64,000 nt of DNA from PALSA-188 sp963720075 (GCA_963720075.1 CAVREG010000006.1:248001-312000); one strand, 5' to 3'. Positions 45,371 to 54,482 are shown, numbered from the stretch's first letter. Notes: a model not told the origin generated them from the letters alone. Made by a program: numbers and translations.

Positions 45371-45904
45371 ATGAAGATATTTGGAAAACGTAATCGTATC
45401 GGCAAGTCTTGCGCTCTTGCGCTAGCCATCGGTGGATTCGTTCTGTGGATCGCCACCTCTCTTGTCGGTTCCGCATTCTCTGTCCAAGCCACGCCAACCA
45501 ATGACGCGAACGTCGGTCTCCAACAGTTTGTCGGCACGTGGCAGGCGAAATTCAAAGGAAAAATATTCGAAACGATCGTTTTGAATAATCAGGACGGCAA
45601 AATAACCGGAACTGTGAGTCGCGGGGAGATTCAGTTAAACGACAACGGCGAACTCACCAGCGCCGAACAAAATGGGGGCACCGATCCGATCATCGAAGCT
45701 AAGGTTATCGGTAAGACCCTTCTCATTACTTGTAAAGACGAAGACGGCGACAGTATTCAAGCAGAAATAAAACTTACAGGAGACCGCCAAGCCGAGCTAC
45801 AGATGGTCACTCCACCAAATGTGTCCGCCCCGAAGCCGTGGAAATTGGAGCGAGAGTCGGCCAATAAGAGCACAGGCGACGCTGCAAAAGACCAATCAAA
45901 GTGA
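45371..45904 (+). CDS. Exported protein of unknown function
   Basis: 177 residues with a signal peptide (about 1-40, long basic N-region then LALAIGGFVLWIATSLVGSAF). The mature part has a lipocalin-like pattern of short beta-strands (GTWQAKFKGKIFETIVLNN, KITGTVSRGEIQLND, KVIGKTLLITCKDEDGDSI). The Lys/Ser-rich tail is disordered. GAGGG sits 8 bases before the ATG. It is convergent with a TPR gene, 4 bases between the stops. Confidence 0.6.
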   Translation: MKIFGKRNRIGKSCALALAIGGFVLWIATSLVGSAFSVQATPTNDANVGLQQFVGTWQAKFKGKIFETIVLNNQDGKITGTVSRGEIQLNDNGELTSAEQNGGTDPIIEAKVIGKTLLITCKDEDGDSIQAEIKLTGDRQAELQMVTPPNVSAPKPWKLERESANKSTGDAAKDQSK

Positions 45905-45908
45905 CGGC

Positions 45909-47972
45909 TTATTTCTGTGCCGAATCTTCTTTGGCCAATTTCACCCGGGCGGAATCCAGCTTCTTCTGTACTTTTGCGATGTCGTCCTGGTCAATTTCCG
46001 CAGCGACTGTCTTGTTCCATTCCTCAATGGCGCGCTGCCAGTGCGCTGCCGCAAGCTTTAAGCGACCGGTCTTCTGATACAGGTCGCCAAGATGCTCCTG
46101 GACCGTAGGATCGGAACCCATTCGCTGCAAGTGCGATGCCTTATTGAGATTATCTTCCGCCTGGTCGTACTTGCCCAACTTGAAGTAAGCCCAACCGAGG
46201 GAGTCAAGATAGGCGCCATTCGTAGGATCGAGATCAACTGCCTTCTTGACCAGAGTGAGAGCTTCATCCAATTTCATGCCGCGATCGGCGAGCATGTATC
46301 CCAGATAATTAAGGGTGCCCGCATCTTGCGGATTCGCAGCCAGCACTTTCCGGAACATATCTTCCGCAGGACCATATTCTTTTTGCCGCTCATAAACGGA
46401 ACCACGCAAAAAATTGACGTATTGTTTTTCTTCCGGCTTGGTAGAAATTTGATCCAGTTTATTCAACGCGTCTTCCGCATCCTGCCAGCGCTTCAGACGC
46501 GTGTACATTTGAGTCAGAGTTATGTAAATCTCGCGGTCGGCGGGGGTACCATTCAGCAGGGACCTAACTTGTTTTAAGCCCTCATCCGCCTGGCCCATAT
46601 CGGCTAACTGCAAGGCATACACCATTCTGAGATCATTGTCTTTTGGAAGTTTCTCCACTGCTTCTTTTGCTACATCAGTGGCTTGCTGCCATTGTTTTTC
46701 CTCGCGATAAGTATCAATAATCTCCTGATAACCACGAGCGGCGTTGTCGTCACCCAGCGCTAACATCTCGTGAAAATTCTCGATCGCAGCGGGATCGTTA
46801 TTATTGTCCCGTTCGACGGACCCAAGCCGCTCCAGAAAAACAGATCGCCTGTCCTTCTCCTCCTGGGAGTAGGAATTATCTGTCTTCTCGGATTTCTTCA
46901 ATAGATCTTGCAGGACTTGTGCCGCCTCGTCATAGCGTCCCTGCGCCTGGTAAACCGCCGCTATGTTGTAGGAGACTTCAGCGGAGTCTTGAACCATGGA
47001 TCCGGCTTTCTTCAGGTTTTCCAGCGCCAGATCAAACTTGCCCTTCCTGCGATATATCTCTGCGATCTGAATATAGGTCTTGGCATCCTCGGGATTGGCC
47101 TCGGCAACAATCTTGTATTGATCCAGCGCGGCATCCGTCTGGTTGTCGTTGAGGAGGCTGTCCGCGAGTCCGCGAATCGCGTCCAGATTGTCGCGATCAA
47201 GTTCTATTGCGTGCTTGTAGGCATCAATCGCGCTCTTATAGTTTTTCTGCTGCTCGTAGGTATAACCCAAAGCCGAATAAAGCTTGCCTGACCGGGCGGA
47301 GTCGGGAACAGAACTCAGCGTTTGCGCCGCACGTGCCGCATCGCCTTCGTCGTTATAAAGCAGGGCAAGAGTGGTAATTGCTTCTTCTGAATCGGGCTGC
47401 AATTTAATCGCGGTCTTGAATTCCGCTTCAGCCTTCCGCAAATTCTTATTCAACTGATACAGGCGCCCCAACAACAGATGGTCGTCGGCGTTATCCGGCT
47501 CAATTTTCAGGATCTGCTCGTACTGATCAATGGCAGCTTTGAGCACATTGTCGGAACCGGAACCGGTTTGCATATCGCCGAGCGAACGAAGATAAATCCG
47601 CCCCAATAACTTATGGGCTTCAAGATTGTTCGGATCCCGCTTAAGGATGTCCTGCGCTTCCTGCACGGCATCCCGAATGCGTCCCGTCTTGGCGTAAAGC
47701 TCAGCCAGCCCCGCGTTGAGATATTCGGAGTCGGGATCTGCCTCAATGGCAAGGCGATACTCGTCAATAGCTTTACTTGCCAGATCGCTCCTCGCGTATA
47801 CCGACCACTGGTCCTCGTACATGTGAGCCATCGCGTAGTGGTAATACGAAGACGCCCTGTCCACTTTGTGAGGGGTTGCTGCCGCGGCGGGTTTGGCTGG
47901 GGTCGCTGCTTGCTGCGCCAAGCCACTCGCTACTGCAAAAAACAAGAAAAGAAGCCGGTAAATAGTTTTCAT
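45909..47972 (-). CDS. Large exported TPR-repeat protein
   Basis: 687 residues from the ATG at 47972 (MKTIYRLLFLFFAVASGLAQ signal peptide); an upstream frame extension to 48080 is unlikely. After an Ala/Pro-rich linker the protein is almost entirely TPR (about 14-16 units, 45-650), with typical pairs such as AHKLLGRIYL, TYIQIAEIYRRKGKFDLALENL and TLNYLGYMLADRGMKLDEAL. It resembles acidobacterial periplasmic or outer-membrane scaffold proteins; no enzymatic domain is visible. Confidence 0.85.
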   Translation of the reverse strand: MKTIYRLLFLFFAVASGLAQQAATPAKPAAAATPHKVDRASSYYHYAMAHMYEDQWSVYARSDLASKAIDEYRLAIEADPDSEYLNAGLAELYAKTGRIRDAVQEAQDILKRDPNNLEAHKLLGRIYLRSLGDMQTGSGSDNVLKAAIDQYEQILKIEPDNADDHLLLGRLYQLNKNLRKAEAEFKTAIKLQPDSEEAITTLALLYNDEGDAARAAQTLSSVPDSARSGKLYSALGYTYEQQKNYKSAIDAYKHAIELDRDNLDAIRGLADSLLNDNQTDAALDQYKIVAEANPEDAKTYIQIAEIYRRKGKFDLALENLKKAGSMVQDSAEVSYNIAAVYQAQGRYDEAAQVLQDLLKKSEKTDNSYSQEEKDRRSVFLERLGSVERDNNNDPAAIENFHEMLALGDDNAARGYQEIIDTYREEKQWQQATDVAKEAVEKLPKDNDLRMVYALQLADMGQADEGLKQVRSLLNGTPADREIYITLTQMYTRLKRWQDAEDALNKLDQISTKPEEKQYVNFLRGSVYERQKEYGPAEDMFRKVLAANPQDAGTLNYLGYMLADRGMKLDEALTLVKKAVDLDPTNGAYLDSLGWAYFKLGKYDQAEDNLNKASHLQRMGSDPTVQEHLGDLYQKTGRLKLAAAHWQRAIEEWNKTVAAEIDQDDIAKVQKKLDSARVKLAKEDSAQK

Positions 47973-48150
47973 GAGTACCTTATAGATGTGCGAACCCAAA
48001 CGAATTGGATGCCAAACCAGGAGATGCGGGTGCTCTCGATATTGTAAACCCACGGACTGCCAGCAGACGAGCAAAGGCACCCATACCGGCTAAGAATCTT
48101 GCAACCATAGGTACAGGCCTCTTGGTTTGTAACTTGCGGCCGGCGTCAAA

Positions 48151-48708
48151 CTAAGCGGCGGAAGGAAGAGGCTCCCAACGGGCTACCAGGCAGCCATCGG
48201 GGAACACTTTAGATTCATAGTAAATCGGAATTCTTCGTCCATCGCGAGCCAACAGCAGAAATTGGCCCGACAAGCCCCCTGCATTGACATATTTTTGGAA
48301 GGTCTCGTTCACGGTGCTTCTGATCTCGGGCGCGGTGACGTCATCAATGGTCTTGCCCAACAACTCTGCGCGGCTATACCCGAGCAAGGAACAAACACTG
48401 TCAGTTACATCCACATATCGGCGATTGGAGTCCACAAAAACCACGTATTCGCCACTGATTTCAGGGTGATCGTGGCCGGAGGCAAGCGTGCTCGCGCTGG
48501 GAGTTTTCAGCTCTTGCTTCAGGACGCGCAAGTTCTGGAGCGCATCTCTGATCGCTTGATATTCCCCACTAATACTTGGGGATTGAAGTCTCTTCTGAAT
48601 TGCCGCTTCGGCCTTCAGAATCCGCTGCTCCAACTTCTGCGGATCCAATTCCAGAAGTGCGGAGTGATAGTAATGCTCCCACTCTGGATTGTCGGTTTCG
48701 TCAGTCAA
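48151..48708 (-). CDS. PAS-domain protein
   Basis: 185 residues. Residues 1-70 are helical (a coiled-coil start around LELDPQKLEQRILKAEAAI). A PAS domain covers about 85-180: VVFVDSNRRYVDVTDSVC, LLGYSRAELLGKTIDDVT, and FLLLARDGRRIPIYYESKVF. There is no output domain (no HTH, kinase or GGDEF), so it should work as a stand-alone sensor or adaptor. No operon partner is obvious; the next minus-strand gene upstream is a broken small membrane protein and purH. Confidence 0.85.
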   Translation of the reverse strand: MTDETDNPEWEHYYHSALLELDPQKLEQRILKAEAAIQKRLQSPSISGEYQAIRDALQNLRVLKQELKTPSASTLASGHDHPEISGEYVVFVDSNRRYVDVTDSVCSLLGYSRAELLGKTIDDVTAPEIRSTVNETFQKYVNAGGLSGQFLLLARDGRRIPIYYESKVFPDGCLVARWEPLPSAA

Positions 48709-48819
48709 GGTGGGCCTCAGATCAGCGAATTTGAACCAAACAGGCGGAATTATATACGAAGGACGAAGCCTAGAAGGACTTCACAGCTACGCACAGTCAC
48801 TAAATCCTGCACCCACGCC

Positions 48820-49081
48820 TCACTCTGCGCCGTAGCGGCGACAAAACCACATCCAAGTCAAAAGGCCCCCAACGTTATCCGCCGAACATGTAAAAGGGCA
48901 CCCGAATTAAGAAATCAAGAAATAATTGACGAGTCCCTAAAGCCCCGCCACGGCTAACATGCTCCCATAAGAGGGTGAGGACTGTCGTTCCAATTCCGAA
49001 ACCAAGGACCCCTCGCACAACCAGATAGTGCGTCTTGCCCTTTGCTGCGATTGCCGCCCATTTTCTTCTTCGCGAATTCAT
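48820..49081 (-). pseudogene. Small membrane protein with an apparent 1-base frameshift
   Basis: The ATG at 49081 has a very good AGGAGAGG box 0-8 bases upstream. The frame runs RRKWAAIAAKGKTHYLVVRG, then a hydrophobic helix, and stops at 48875 after FYMFGG. In the next frame the sequence continues NVGGLLTWMWFCRRYGAE and stops at 48820-48822; removing one A from the TAAC at 48874-48877 would give FGGYVGGLLTWMWF, which looks like the second helix of a two-helix protein. I recall acidobacterial proteins with this start and a FGGY..W ending. A real frameshift, recoding or a sequence error are all possible. 38 bases downstream of purH. Confidence 0.5.
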
Positions 49082-49119
49082 CCTCTCCTCTTGGGTTGAG
49101 CTCATCATCGGATCCCACG

Positions 49120-50673
49120 CTAGTGCCGGAAATGCCTCACGCCGGTAAGTATCATCGCTAATCCCAGATTGTCGGCCGCTTCAATAACTTCTTGATCTCG
49201 CACCGAGCCACCCGGCTGGATTATCGCGGTAGCGCCGGCCTTTGCGATCTCTTCCACGCCGTCAGGGAAAGGGAAGAAGGCGTCTGAGGCGGCAACCGAC
49301 CTTTTTAGCGGCAATACGGCCCTGAGGGCGCCGATTTTGCACGAGTCCACCCGGCTCATCTGGCCAGCCCCAACGCCCACCATCTGTCCGTCACGAGCGT
49401 ACACGATGGCATTGGATTTCACGTGTTTGCAAACCTTCCACGCAAAAAGCAGGGCCCGTTTTTCTTCCGCAGTCGGTTGCCGTTTCGACACCACTTTCAG
49501 ATCTTTTTCTTCCAAGATATGCGCGTCGGCATCTTGCACGAGCATGCCTCCAGAGATATTCTTCAGCACCCATTTCTGAGGGACTGGACTTATTTCGACC
49601 AGCCGAAGATTCTTCTTCGCGGCAAATTTGGCTTTCGCCCCATCATCGAATGAAGGCGCGGCAATCACCTCAAGAAAAAGTTTAGCCATCTCTTCAGCTG
49701 CCTCAGCGTCTATCGTACGGTTCACTCCGATTACGCCGCCGAACGCCGAAACTGGATCGCATTCCAGTGCCCTTTTATAGGCCTCGGCCAGAGACTTCCC
49801 CGTCCCCACTCCGCACGGGTTCGTATGTTTGATGATGGCGCAGACCAGTTCCTCAAATTCCTGTGCCAAGTCCCATGCCGCCTGCATATCCACGATGTTG
49901 TTATAGGAAAGTTCTTTGCCTTGAATCTGCCGTCCATTGGCGGCTCCCCCCGATGAACCGTCGGAGTACATTGCGGCTTTCTGGTGTGGGTTTTCGCCGT
50001 AGCGCAGATCCATCACCTTGCTGAATGAGAGGCGAAGCGTTTGCGGAAAACCGCCATCGGGATGAAGCTGAAAATGGCCGTTCGAGCTTACACGCTCCAA
50101 TGTGGAAGCAATCGCTGAATCGTAAGCTGCGGTCACGGCAAAGGCTTTCTGCGCAAGACGCCACTTGGTTTCTTGGGACAATGTTCCATTCGCTCCCGCC
50201 ATCTCTTTTGCAATCGCATCGTAATCAGCGGGAGAAGTGACGACCGCGACATCCTGAAAATTCTTCGCGGCCGACCGGATCATCGAAGGCCCGCCAATAT
50301 CAATATTTTCGACAATCTCTTCAAATGGCACGCCAGGCTTGGACGCGGTTTTCTCAAACGCATAAAGATTAACGACAACCATGTCAATCGGTTGTATGTC
50401 ATGCTCAGCGACCGCAGTCCGGTGCGCCGGATTTTCGCGGCGATGCAGAATCCCTCCGTGAACCTTGGGATGCAGCGTTTTGACCCGGCCATCGAGCATC
50501 TCGGGAAATCCCGTCAGCTCTGAAATATCTTTCACAAGGATTCCAGCATCGCGCAATAATTTTGCCGTCCCTCCGGTGGAGATTAGTTCGACCCTCATTC
50601 TGGAAAGCTTGTTAGCGAATTCGACAAGTCCGGTCTTGTCGGTCACGCTGAGAATGGCGCGCTTAATGGACAT
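49120..50673 (-). CDS. purH: Bifunctional purine biosynthesis protein PurH
   Basis: 517 residues from the ATG at 50673; a TTG at 50685 is also in frame. The N-terminal IMP cyclohydrolase domain is about 1-195 (SIKRAILSVTDKTGLVEFA, then HGGILHRRE and VVVNLYAFEKT). The C-terminal AICAR transformylase domain (about 200-517) contains KHTNPCGVGTG and ends with QPGGSVRDQEVIEAAD. Catalyses the last two steps of IMP synthesis. A small membrane protein follows on the same strand. Confidence 0.96.
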   Translation of the reverse strand: MSIKRAILSVTDKTGLVEFANKLSRMRVELISTGGTAKLLRDAGILVKDISELTGFPEMLDGRVKTLHPKVHGGILHRRENPAHRTAVAEHDIQPIDMVVVNLYAFEKTASKPGVPFEEIVENIDIGGPSMIRSAAKNFQDVAVVTSPADYDAIAKEMAGANGTLSQETKWRLAQKAFAVTAAYDSAIASTLERVSSNGHFQLHPDGGFPQTLRLSFSKVMDLRYGENPHQKAAMYSDGSSGGAANGRQIQGKELSYNNIVDMQAAWDLAQEFEELVCAIIKHTNPCGVGTGKSLAEAYKRALECDPVSAFGGVIGVNRTIDAEAAEEMAKLFLEVIAAPSFDDGAKAKFAAKKNLRLVEISPVPQKWVLKNISGGMLVQDADAHILEEKDLKVVSKRQPTAEEKRALLFAWKVCKHVKSNAIVYARDGQMVGVGAGQMSRVDSCKIGALRAVLPLKRSVAASDAFFPFPDGVEEIAKAGATAIIQPGGSVRDQEVIEAADNLGLAMILTGVRHFRH

Positions 50674-50775
50674 AGGGGATCTCAAATGCGAAATAACAGC
50701 AGGAGGAAATTCTATCAGGTAGGGAAGCTGTGGGTTTTGGTTGGATGTGGATCGAAACTATCAACTATCTGAAAA

Positions 50776-51426
50776 CTATATCTTCGCTTTTGCCTTCAGC
50801 CGCACTTTGCCGTCCTGCACTTCGACCGTGTATTCCACAGTATGGCAGCCGTATTGCTTGCGAATCTGGTCGGTTTTCTTCTGCACGAAGGATGCGAAAT
50901 TATCCATGTTTCCCGCAACATCCTCGCCCGCTTTTTTCTTTGCTTCCGTGAGCGCCCTATACAACTTTTCCACCTTGTCCCGTTCCGCGCGCGCGTCAGA
51001 GCACTGCACAGTGAAACCTTGCTCCTCTTTCGCTGGTGCGGCAGCTGCCGCTGCTCCCGCTACAATTGCCAGGGCTGCCTGGGAAACACCGTACACTTTG
51101 TGTTCCGGCTCGTGTTGCTCAGGCCGGACTCCTTGCACTGAGAGAAGAGCGTCTTGTGGGCGCCGATAGCCTTCCTCTCGTATTCGAGCCTTCTTGCGCC
51201 AAAGATCGCTGTAAATGGCATAGCGTTGCGCGATTGCGTTGTACCGGTATCGCTGCGAAAAGGTTATTCTGCCGCCACCATCGCTGAATTTCCGCAATAG
51301 GCTTAGCACTTTCCACTCAATATCAGTGGGCGGTTTCTTGGTCGGATTATTGAAGAATACCTCGTACTCGATCTTCAGTCGCCGCAGGTGCGACTCGAGT
51401 AACGTAAGTTCGTCGTCAATGACCAC
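50776..51426 (-). CDS. Protein resembling the MXAN_5187 C-terminal domain family
   Basis: 216 residues. The N-terminal half (1-85) reads LESHLRRLKIEYEVFFNN, then RITFSQRYRYNAIAQRY and SDLWRKKARIREEG, a pattern I associate with the MXAN_5187_C domain known from myxobacterial regulatory proteins. An Ala-rich linker (about 118-135) leads to a helical C-terminal region with KVEKLYRALTEAKKKAGED and ends in KVRLKAKAKI. No signal peptide or membrane helix. The function is unknown; protein-protein interaction is likely. The assignment is from memory of the pattern. Confidence 0.6.
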   Translation of the reverse strand: MVIDDELTLLESHLRRLKIEYEVFFNNPTKKPPTDIEWKVLSLLRKFSDGGGRITFSQRYRYNAIAQRYAIYSDLWRKKARIREEGYRRPQDALLSVQGVRPEQHEPEHKVYGVSQAALAIVAGAAAAAAPAKEEQGFTVQCSDARAERDKVEKLYRALTEAKKKAGEDVAGNMDNFASFVQKKTDQIRKQYGCHTVEYTVEVQDGKVRLKAKAKI

Positions 51427-51524
51427 CGGACACTCTCCCTAAACAGTTTATGGGGTGCGGTTATATGAAGCGAGGTGCCCGGCGGACACGAGAGGGATGG
51501 AACGAAAGTTACCGAAGGCAGCTC

Positions 51525-51652
51525 TTGGCCTTTGGCTCTTAGCTCTTAGCGTCAGGTCAGCTGCTATCTTTGGCTCTAGGAAAAAGATGAAAGGATATAC
51601 CGCGGTCTCTAACCAAGATGGAGTTCTGGTTTTGCCAAGAGCCAATGGCCAA
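51525..51652. repeat. Inverted-repeat-bounded intergenic element
   Basis: TTGGCCTTTGGCTCTT (51525-51540) and AAGAGCCAATGGCCAA (51637-51652) are inverted copies with one mismatch in 16. They bound about 128 bp with no coding signal in the gap between the MXAN_5187-like gene and the XRE regulator. It may be a decayed miniature element; only one copy is seen. Confidence 0.35.
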
Positions 51653-51657
51653 AAAGC

Positions 51658-51999
51658 TTACTTCGCGGCCATTTTCTTGACCATGGCCAATACGAGCTTG
51701 CGGTCGCTATCGTTCAAACTGACCGCATACCTGCGGACTTGGCTTAAAAAACGTAGTTCATCGTCCGAGAGTTGCGGCAAACCCTTCGATCCATTGGTGT
51801 GTCCCTCTTCGGAGAAGAATTGCCAGAGCGGCAGCGCCATCGCACCCGCGATCTTTGAAAGGGTGTCGAGCGAAGGAATTGTGTGGCCGTTCTCCACACG
51901 GGACAGATAGCAGCGCAATAAGCCAGTCCGCTTTTCGATGTCTCCCTGGGACATTCCTTTTTGCAACCGGTAATTTCGAATGGTCTCGCCGATGTTCAT
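51658..51999 (-). CDS. XRE-family helix-turn-helix regulator
   Basis: 113 residues. The HTH_3 domain covers about 5-62: IRNYRLQKGMSQGDIEKRTG, CYLSRVENGHTIPSLDTLSKIAGAM. The C-terminal 45 residues (LSDDELRFLSQVRRYAV) are probably for dimerisation. An inverted repeat 40-60 bases upstream (52043-52061) could be its operator, which would allow autoregulation. No toxin or restriction gene is next to it; the GNAT gene lies upstream on the same strand. Confidence 0.88.
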   Translation of the reverse strand: MNIGETIRNYRLQKGMSQGDIEKRTGLLRCYLSRVENGHTIPSLDTLSKIAGAMALPLWQFFSEEGHTNGSKGLPQLSDDELRFLSQVRRYAVSLNDSDRKLVLAMVKKMAAK

Positions 52000-52042
52000 A
52001 AAGGAAAGCAGCCGACAGGTGAAGGGATGGACTGCATAGTAA

Positions 52043-52061
52043 CCAGAAGAGTACCTTCTGG
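52043..52061. promoter_or_regulatory. Candidate operator upstream of the XRE regulator
   Basis: CCAGAAG (52043-52049) and CTTCTGG (52055-52061) form a perfect 7-bp inverted repeat with a 5-base spacer, 44 bases upstream of the XRE start. Size and position suit a HTH_3 dimer site. No second copy was noticed. Confidence 0.3.
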
Positions 52062-52196
52062 CAAGAGAAAATTGGTTGCATCAAAAAAGCTGCACAAAGC
52101 AACCGGCGCAGGCATTAAAAAATTAGCTCCGATAATAGCCAGCGAGACAAATAGGTCTTATCGTCTGCCTTGCGGCGACTATGGACAATCGTAGAA

Positions 52197-52727
52197 TCAC
52201 AACTCCAATTCCATATACATCGCCCCTTCAATTGGGTTTGGCCGATAGGGACCGATTTCCCGGAAGCCCAGTGCGCGATAAAGCGTCACCGCATTCTTCA
52301 TTTTGGGTTCTACGGTGTCCAGTCGCATTTTCAGGTAGCCGATGCTTTTCGCATCTGCAATGACCGCCTGCGCCAGCAAACGTCCCAGCCCACTTCCACG
52401 AAATCGCGGCCGCACATACAACCGCTTCATCTCGCAGATATCTGCTTCCAGACTATGTAACGCGATGCAACCTGCTGGCTCGGTACGACACCTGGCTATC
52501 AACAGTCTTCCCCTGGGGGGTGAATAGTCCCCGGGGAGTCCGGCGAGTTCTTGATCGAAACCCTGGAAGCACAAACTAAACCCGAGAGATTCCGCATACT
52601 CAGTAAAGAGCTCGCGGATTTCAGCGATCTCCAGAGGAGACTCCGCCGCAGAGATAGAGATAAGGATTTCGGTCTTCGATACACTGTCCAACGAAGGCTC
52701 TCGCGTCCCGAGCGGCGTCTGGGTCAT
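52197..52727 (-). CDS. GNAT-family N-acetyltransferase
   Basis: 176 residues from the ATG at 52727; the frame extends to 52802 and the start is not certain. The GNAT fold starts near EIRELFTEYAESLGF; the acetyl-CoA motif A is ADICEMKRLYVRPRFRGSGLGR (Arg/Gly-rich loop) and the C-terminal part has TVEPKMKNAVTLYRALGF. Resembles small stress- or amino-acid-acetylating enzymes; the substrate is unknown. It is divergent from msrP. Confidence 0.88.
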   Translation of the reverse strand: MTQTPLGTREPSLDSVSKTEILISISAAESPLEIAEIRELFTEYAESLGFSLCFQGFDQELAGLPGDYSPPRGRLLIARCRTEPAGCIALHSLEADICEMKRLYVRPRFRGSGLGRLLAQAVIADAKSIGYLKMRLDTVEPKMKNAVTLYRALGFREIGPYRPNPIEGAMYMELEL

Positions 52728-52872
52728 CACCGCTGTAACAGATATTATTACCGCCTCCGATTCCCGTCCACCGTGCAACTTTTCGATACTACTAAGAGTC
52801 ATATCTAGCAGAGAATAGTTTCAACCAATCCAGCATGCTGTCATGCTCGTACTTTGAAGAGAGAGTGGTTTT

Positions 52873-53844
52873 ATGTTGATAAAAAAGGGTTCCGACACAA
52901 AATGGTCTGACGTTACGCCGCACAAGGTATATCTGGACCGAAGAAAATTCCTCACCGGTATAGCGGTCGCGGGTACGGCTGCGGTTTCCGGACTGGGTGT
53001 CCGCGACTTGATCTCGCCTTCAAGAGTGCAGGCGGATAGCGGCTCAGGACTTGCCCCGATACAAGGAATCCAAAAGAGTCCGTTTTCCACGACCGAGAAA
53101 ATCACACCCTTTAAGGACGTATCGAACTACAACAACTATTACGAATTTTCAACCGATAAATACGAACCCGCCAGCCTCGCCAAGAATTTGCGGACAAGTC
53201 CTTGGAAGGTCACGATTGATGGCCTGGTGAAGAAGAAGCAAGTTCTCGAGGTGGATGAAATCATCAAGATGGCTCCTCCCGAGGAGCGCATTTACCGTCA
53301 CCGCTGCGTTGAAGGCTGGTCCATCGTAGTCCCTTGGATTGGCTTCTCGTTAAGTGAGTTGATCAAGCGAGCCGCACCGCTGGATAAAGCAAAATTTATT
53401 GAGTTCACAACGCTATTGGACATGAGGCAGATGCCGGGGCAGCGTACCAATGTCCTCGACTGGCCATACGTCGAAGGGCTGCGGATGGATGAAGCCATGC
53501 ATCCTTTAGCTCTGCTTTGCTTTGGAATGTTTGGCGCAGCCTTGCCGAACCAGGATGGGGCGCCATTAAGGATGGTTGTTCCGTGGAAGTACGGTTTCAA
53601 GAGTGCCAAGGCTATCGTTCGTTTTCGCTTCACTGAGAAGCAGCCGGAGAATACATGGAATCGTGCGGCACCGACTGAATATGGCTTTTATTCCAATGTG
53701 AATCCTCACGTGGACCATCCGCGCTGGAGCCAGGCCAAAGAGCGCCGATTGGGCGAATTTTTTAAGCGTCCCACGTTGATGTTCAACGGATACGATCAGG
53801 TCGCGAGCCTGTATAACGGGATGGATCTGAAGAAAAACTTCTGA
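52873..53844 (+). CDS. msrP: Periplasmic methionine-sulfoxide reductase catalytic subunit MsrP
   Basis: 323 residues. A Tat-type signal DRRKFLTGIAVAG (residues 22-34) exports the folded molybdopterin enzyme. The molybdenum-ligating Cys is in YRHRCVEGWSIVVPWIG (about 141-157). TLLDMRQMPGQ and WPYVEGLRMDEAMHPLALL are conserved MsrP segments. It repairs oxidised methionine in envelope proteins using electrons from MsrQ, encoded immediately downstream. Confidence 0.96.
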   Translation: MLIKKGSDTKWSDVTPHKVYLDRRKFLTGIAVAGTAAVSGLGVRDLISPSRVQADSGSGLAPIQGIQKSPFSTTEKITPFKDVSNYNNYYEFSTDKYEPASLAKNLRTSPWKVTIDGLVKKKQVLEVDEIIKMAPPEERIYRHRCVEGWSIVVPWIGFSLSELIKRAAPLDKAKFIEFTTLLDMRQMPGQRTNVLDWPYVEGLRMDEAMHPLALLCFGMFGAALPNQDGAPLRMVVPWKYGFKSAKAIVRFRFTEKQPENTWNRAAPTEYGFYSNVNPHVDHPRWSQAKERRLGEFFKRPTLMFNGYDQVASLYNGMDLKKNF

Positions 53845-54482
53845 GCACTCCAGTCAAAATCCGCTGGTTAAAGGTGATTGTTTTTGTCCTTTGCCTTGCG
53901 CCTTTGACGAGACTCGGTTGGAAAGCTTACCAGCAAGATCTGGGGGCCAACCCGATCGAGGTAATCACCCACGCTACGGGTGATTGGACGATGCGGTTTC
54001 TCCTGATCACCCTGTCTATCACCCCATTGCGCAGGCTTCTAAAACAGCCCTGGCTCATCCGCTTTCGCCGCATGTTTGGATTGTTCGCTTTTTTTTATGT
54101 CTCGCTCCATTTTCTCACCTACATATGGCTGGATCAATCTTTCGACGTGCACGCTATGCTGGCGGATGTAGTTAAGCGAAAATTTATAACCGTGGGGTTC
54201 ACCGGTTTCGTTTTATTAATTCCATTGGCGATCACTTCCACGGCGGGGTGGATTCGCCGCTTAGGTGGCAAGCGCTGGCAAGCGTTGCACCGGCTGATTT
54301 ACCTGAGCGCAATTGCCGGAGTAATCCATTACCTCTGGCTGGTCAAAGCCGACATGACAAAGCCTCTGGAATACGGTTTTATTCTGTTCGTTCTGCTGGG
54401 ATACCGGGTCGCCGTCTGGCTCGGCGCGAAGTTCGGCCAGACCGCCCTAATCACAGCAAAACCAATTGCAACGCAGCCGTAA
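53841..54482 (+). CDS. msrQ: MsrQ heme-binding membrane subunit (probable CTG start)
   Basis: The frame starts either at CTG 53841, which overlaps the msrP stop TGA (CTGA), or at GTG 53874. The CTG start gives 213 residues beginning with a segment ending IRWLKVIVFVLCLAP, like the normal MsrQ N-terminus; the GTG start begins inside the first helix. Six membrane helices follow, with His in YVSLHFLTYIW, in ALHRLIYL and in GVIHYLWLVKAD as heme ligands. It passes electrons from the membrane to MsrP. No strong ribosome-binding site is seen for either start, which suits translational coupling to msrP. Confidence 0.92.
   Translation: MSTPVKIRWLKVIVFVLCLAPLTRLGWKAYQQDLGANPIEVITHATGDWTMRFLLITLSITPLRRLLKQPWLIRFRRMFGLFAFFYVSLHFLTYIWLDQSFDVHAMLADVVKRKFITVGFTGFVLLIPLAITSTAGWIRRLGGKRWQALHRLIYLSAIAGVIHYLWLVKADMTKPLEYGFILFVLLGYRVAVWLGAKFGQTALITAKPIATQP

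Noticed and set aside
51658..51999. XRE regulator as antitoxin or restriction-modification controller
   Set aside because: No toxin, methylase or nuclease gene is next to it; neighbours are an unknown MXAN_5187-like protein and a GNAT enzyme on the same strand. A GNAT-toxin pairing was considered, but the GNAT has the features of an ordinary small-molecule or amino-acid acetyltransferase and the gap is about 197 bases.
51961..52194. Plus-strand 77-residue frame upstream of the XRE regulator
   Set aside because: Overlaps the 5' end of the XRE gene on the other strand and has no recognisable features or ribosome-binding site.
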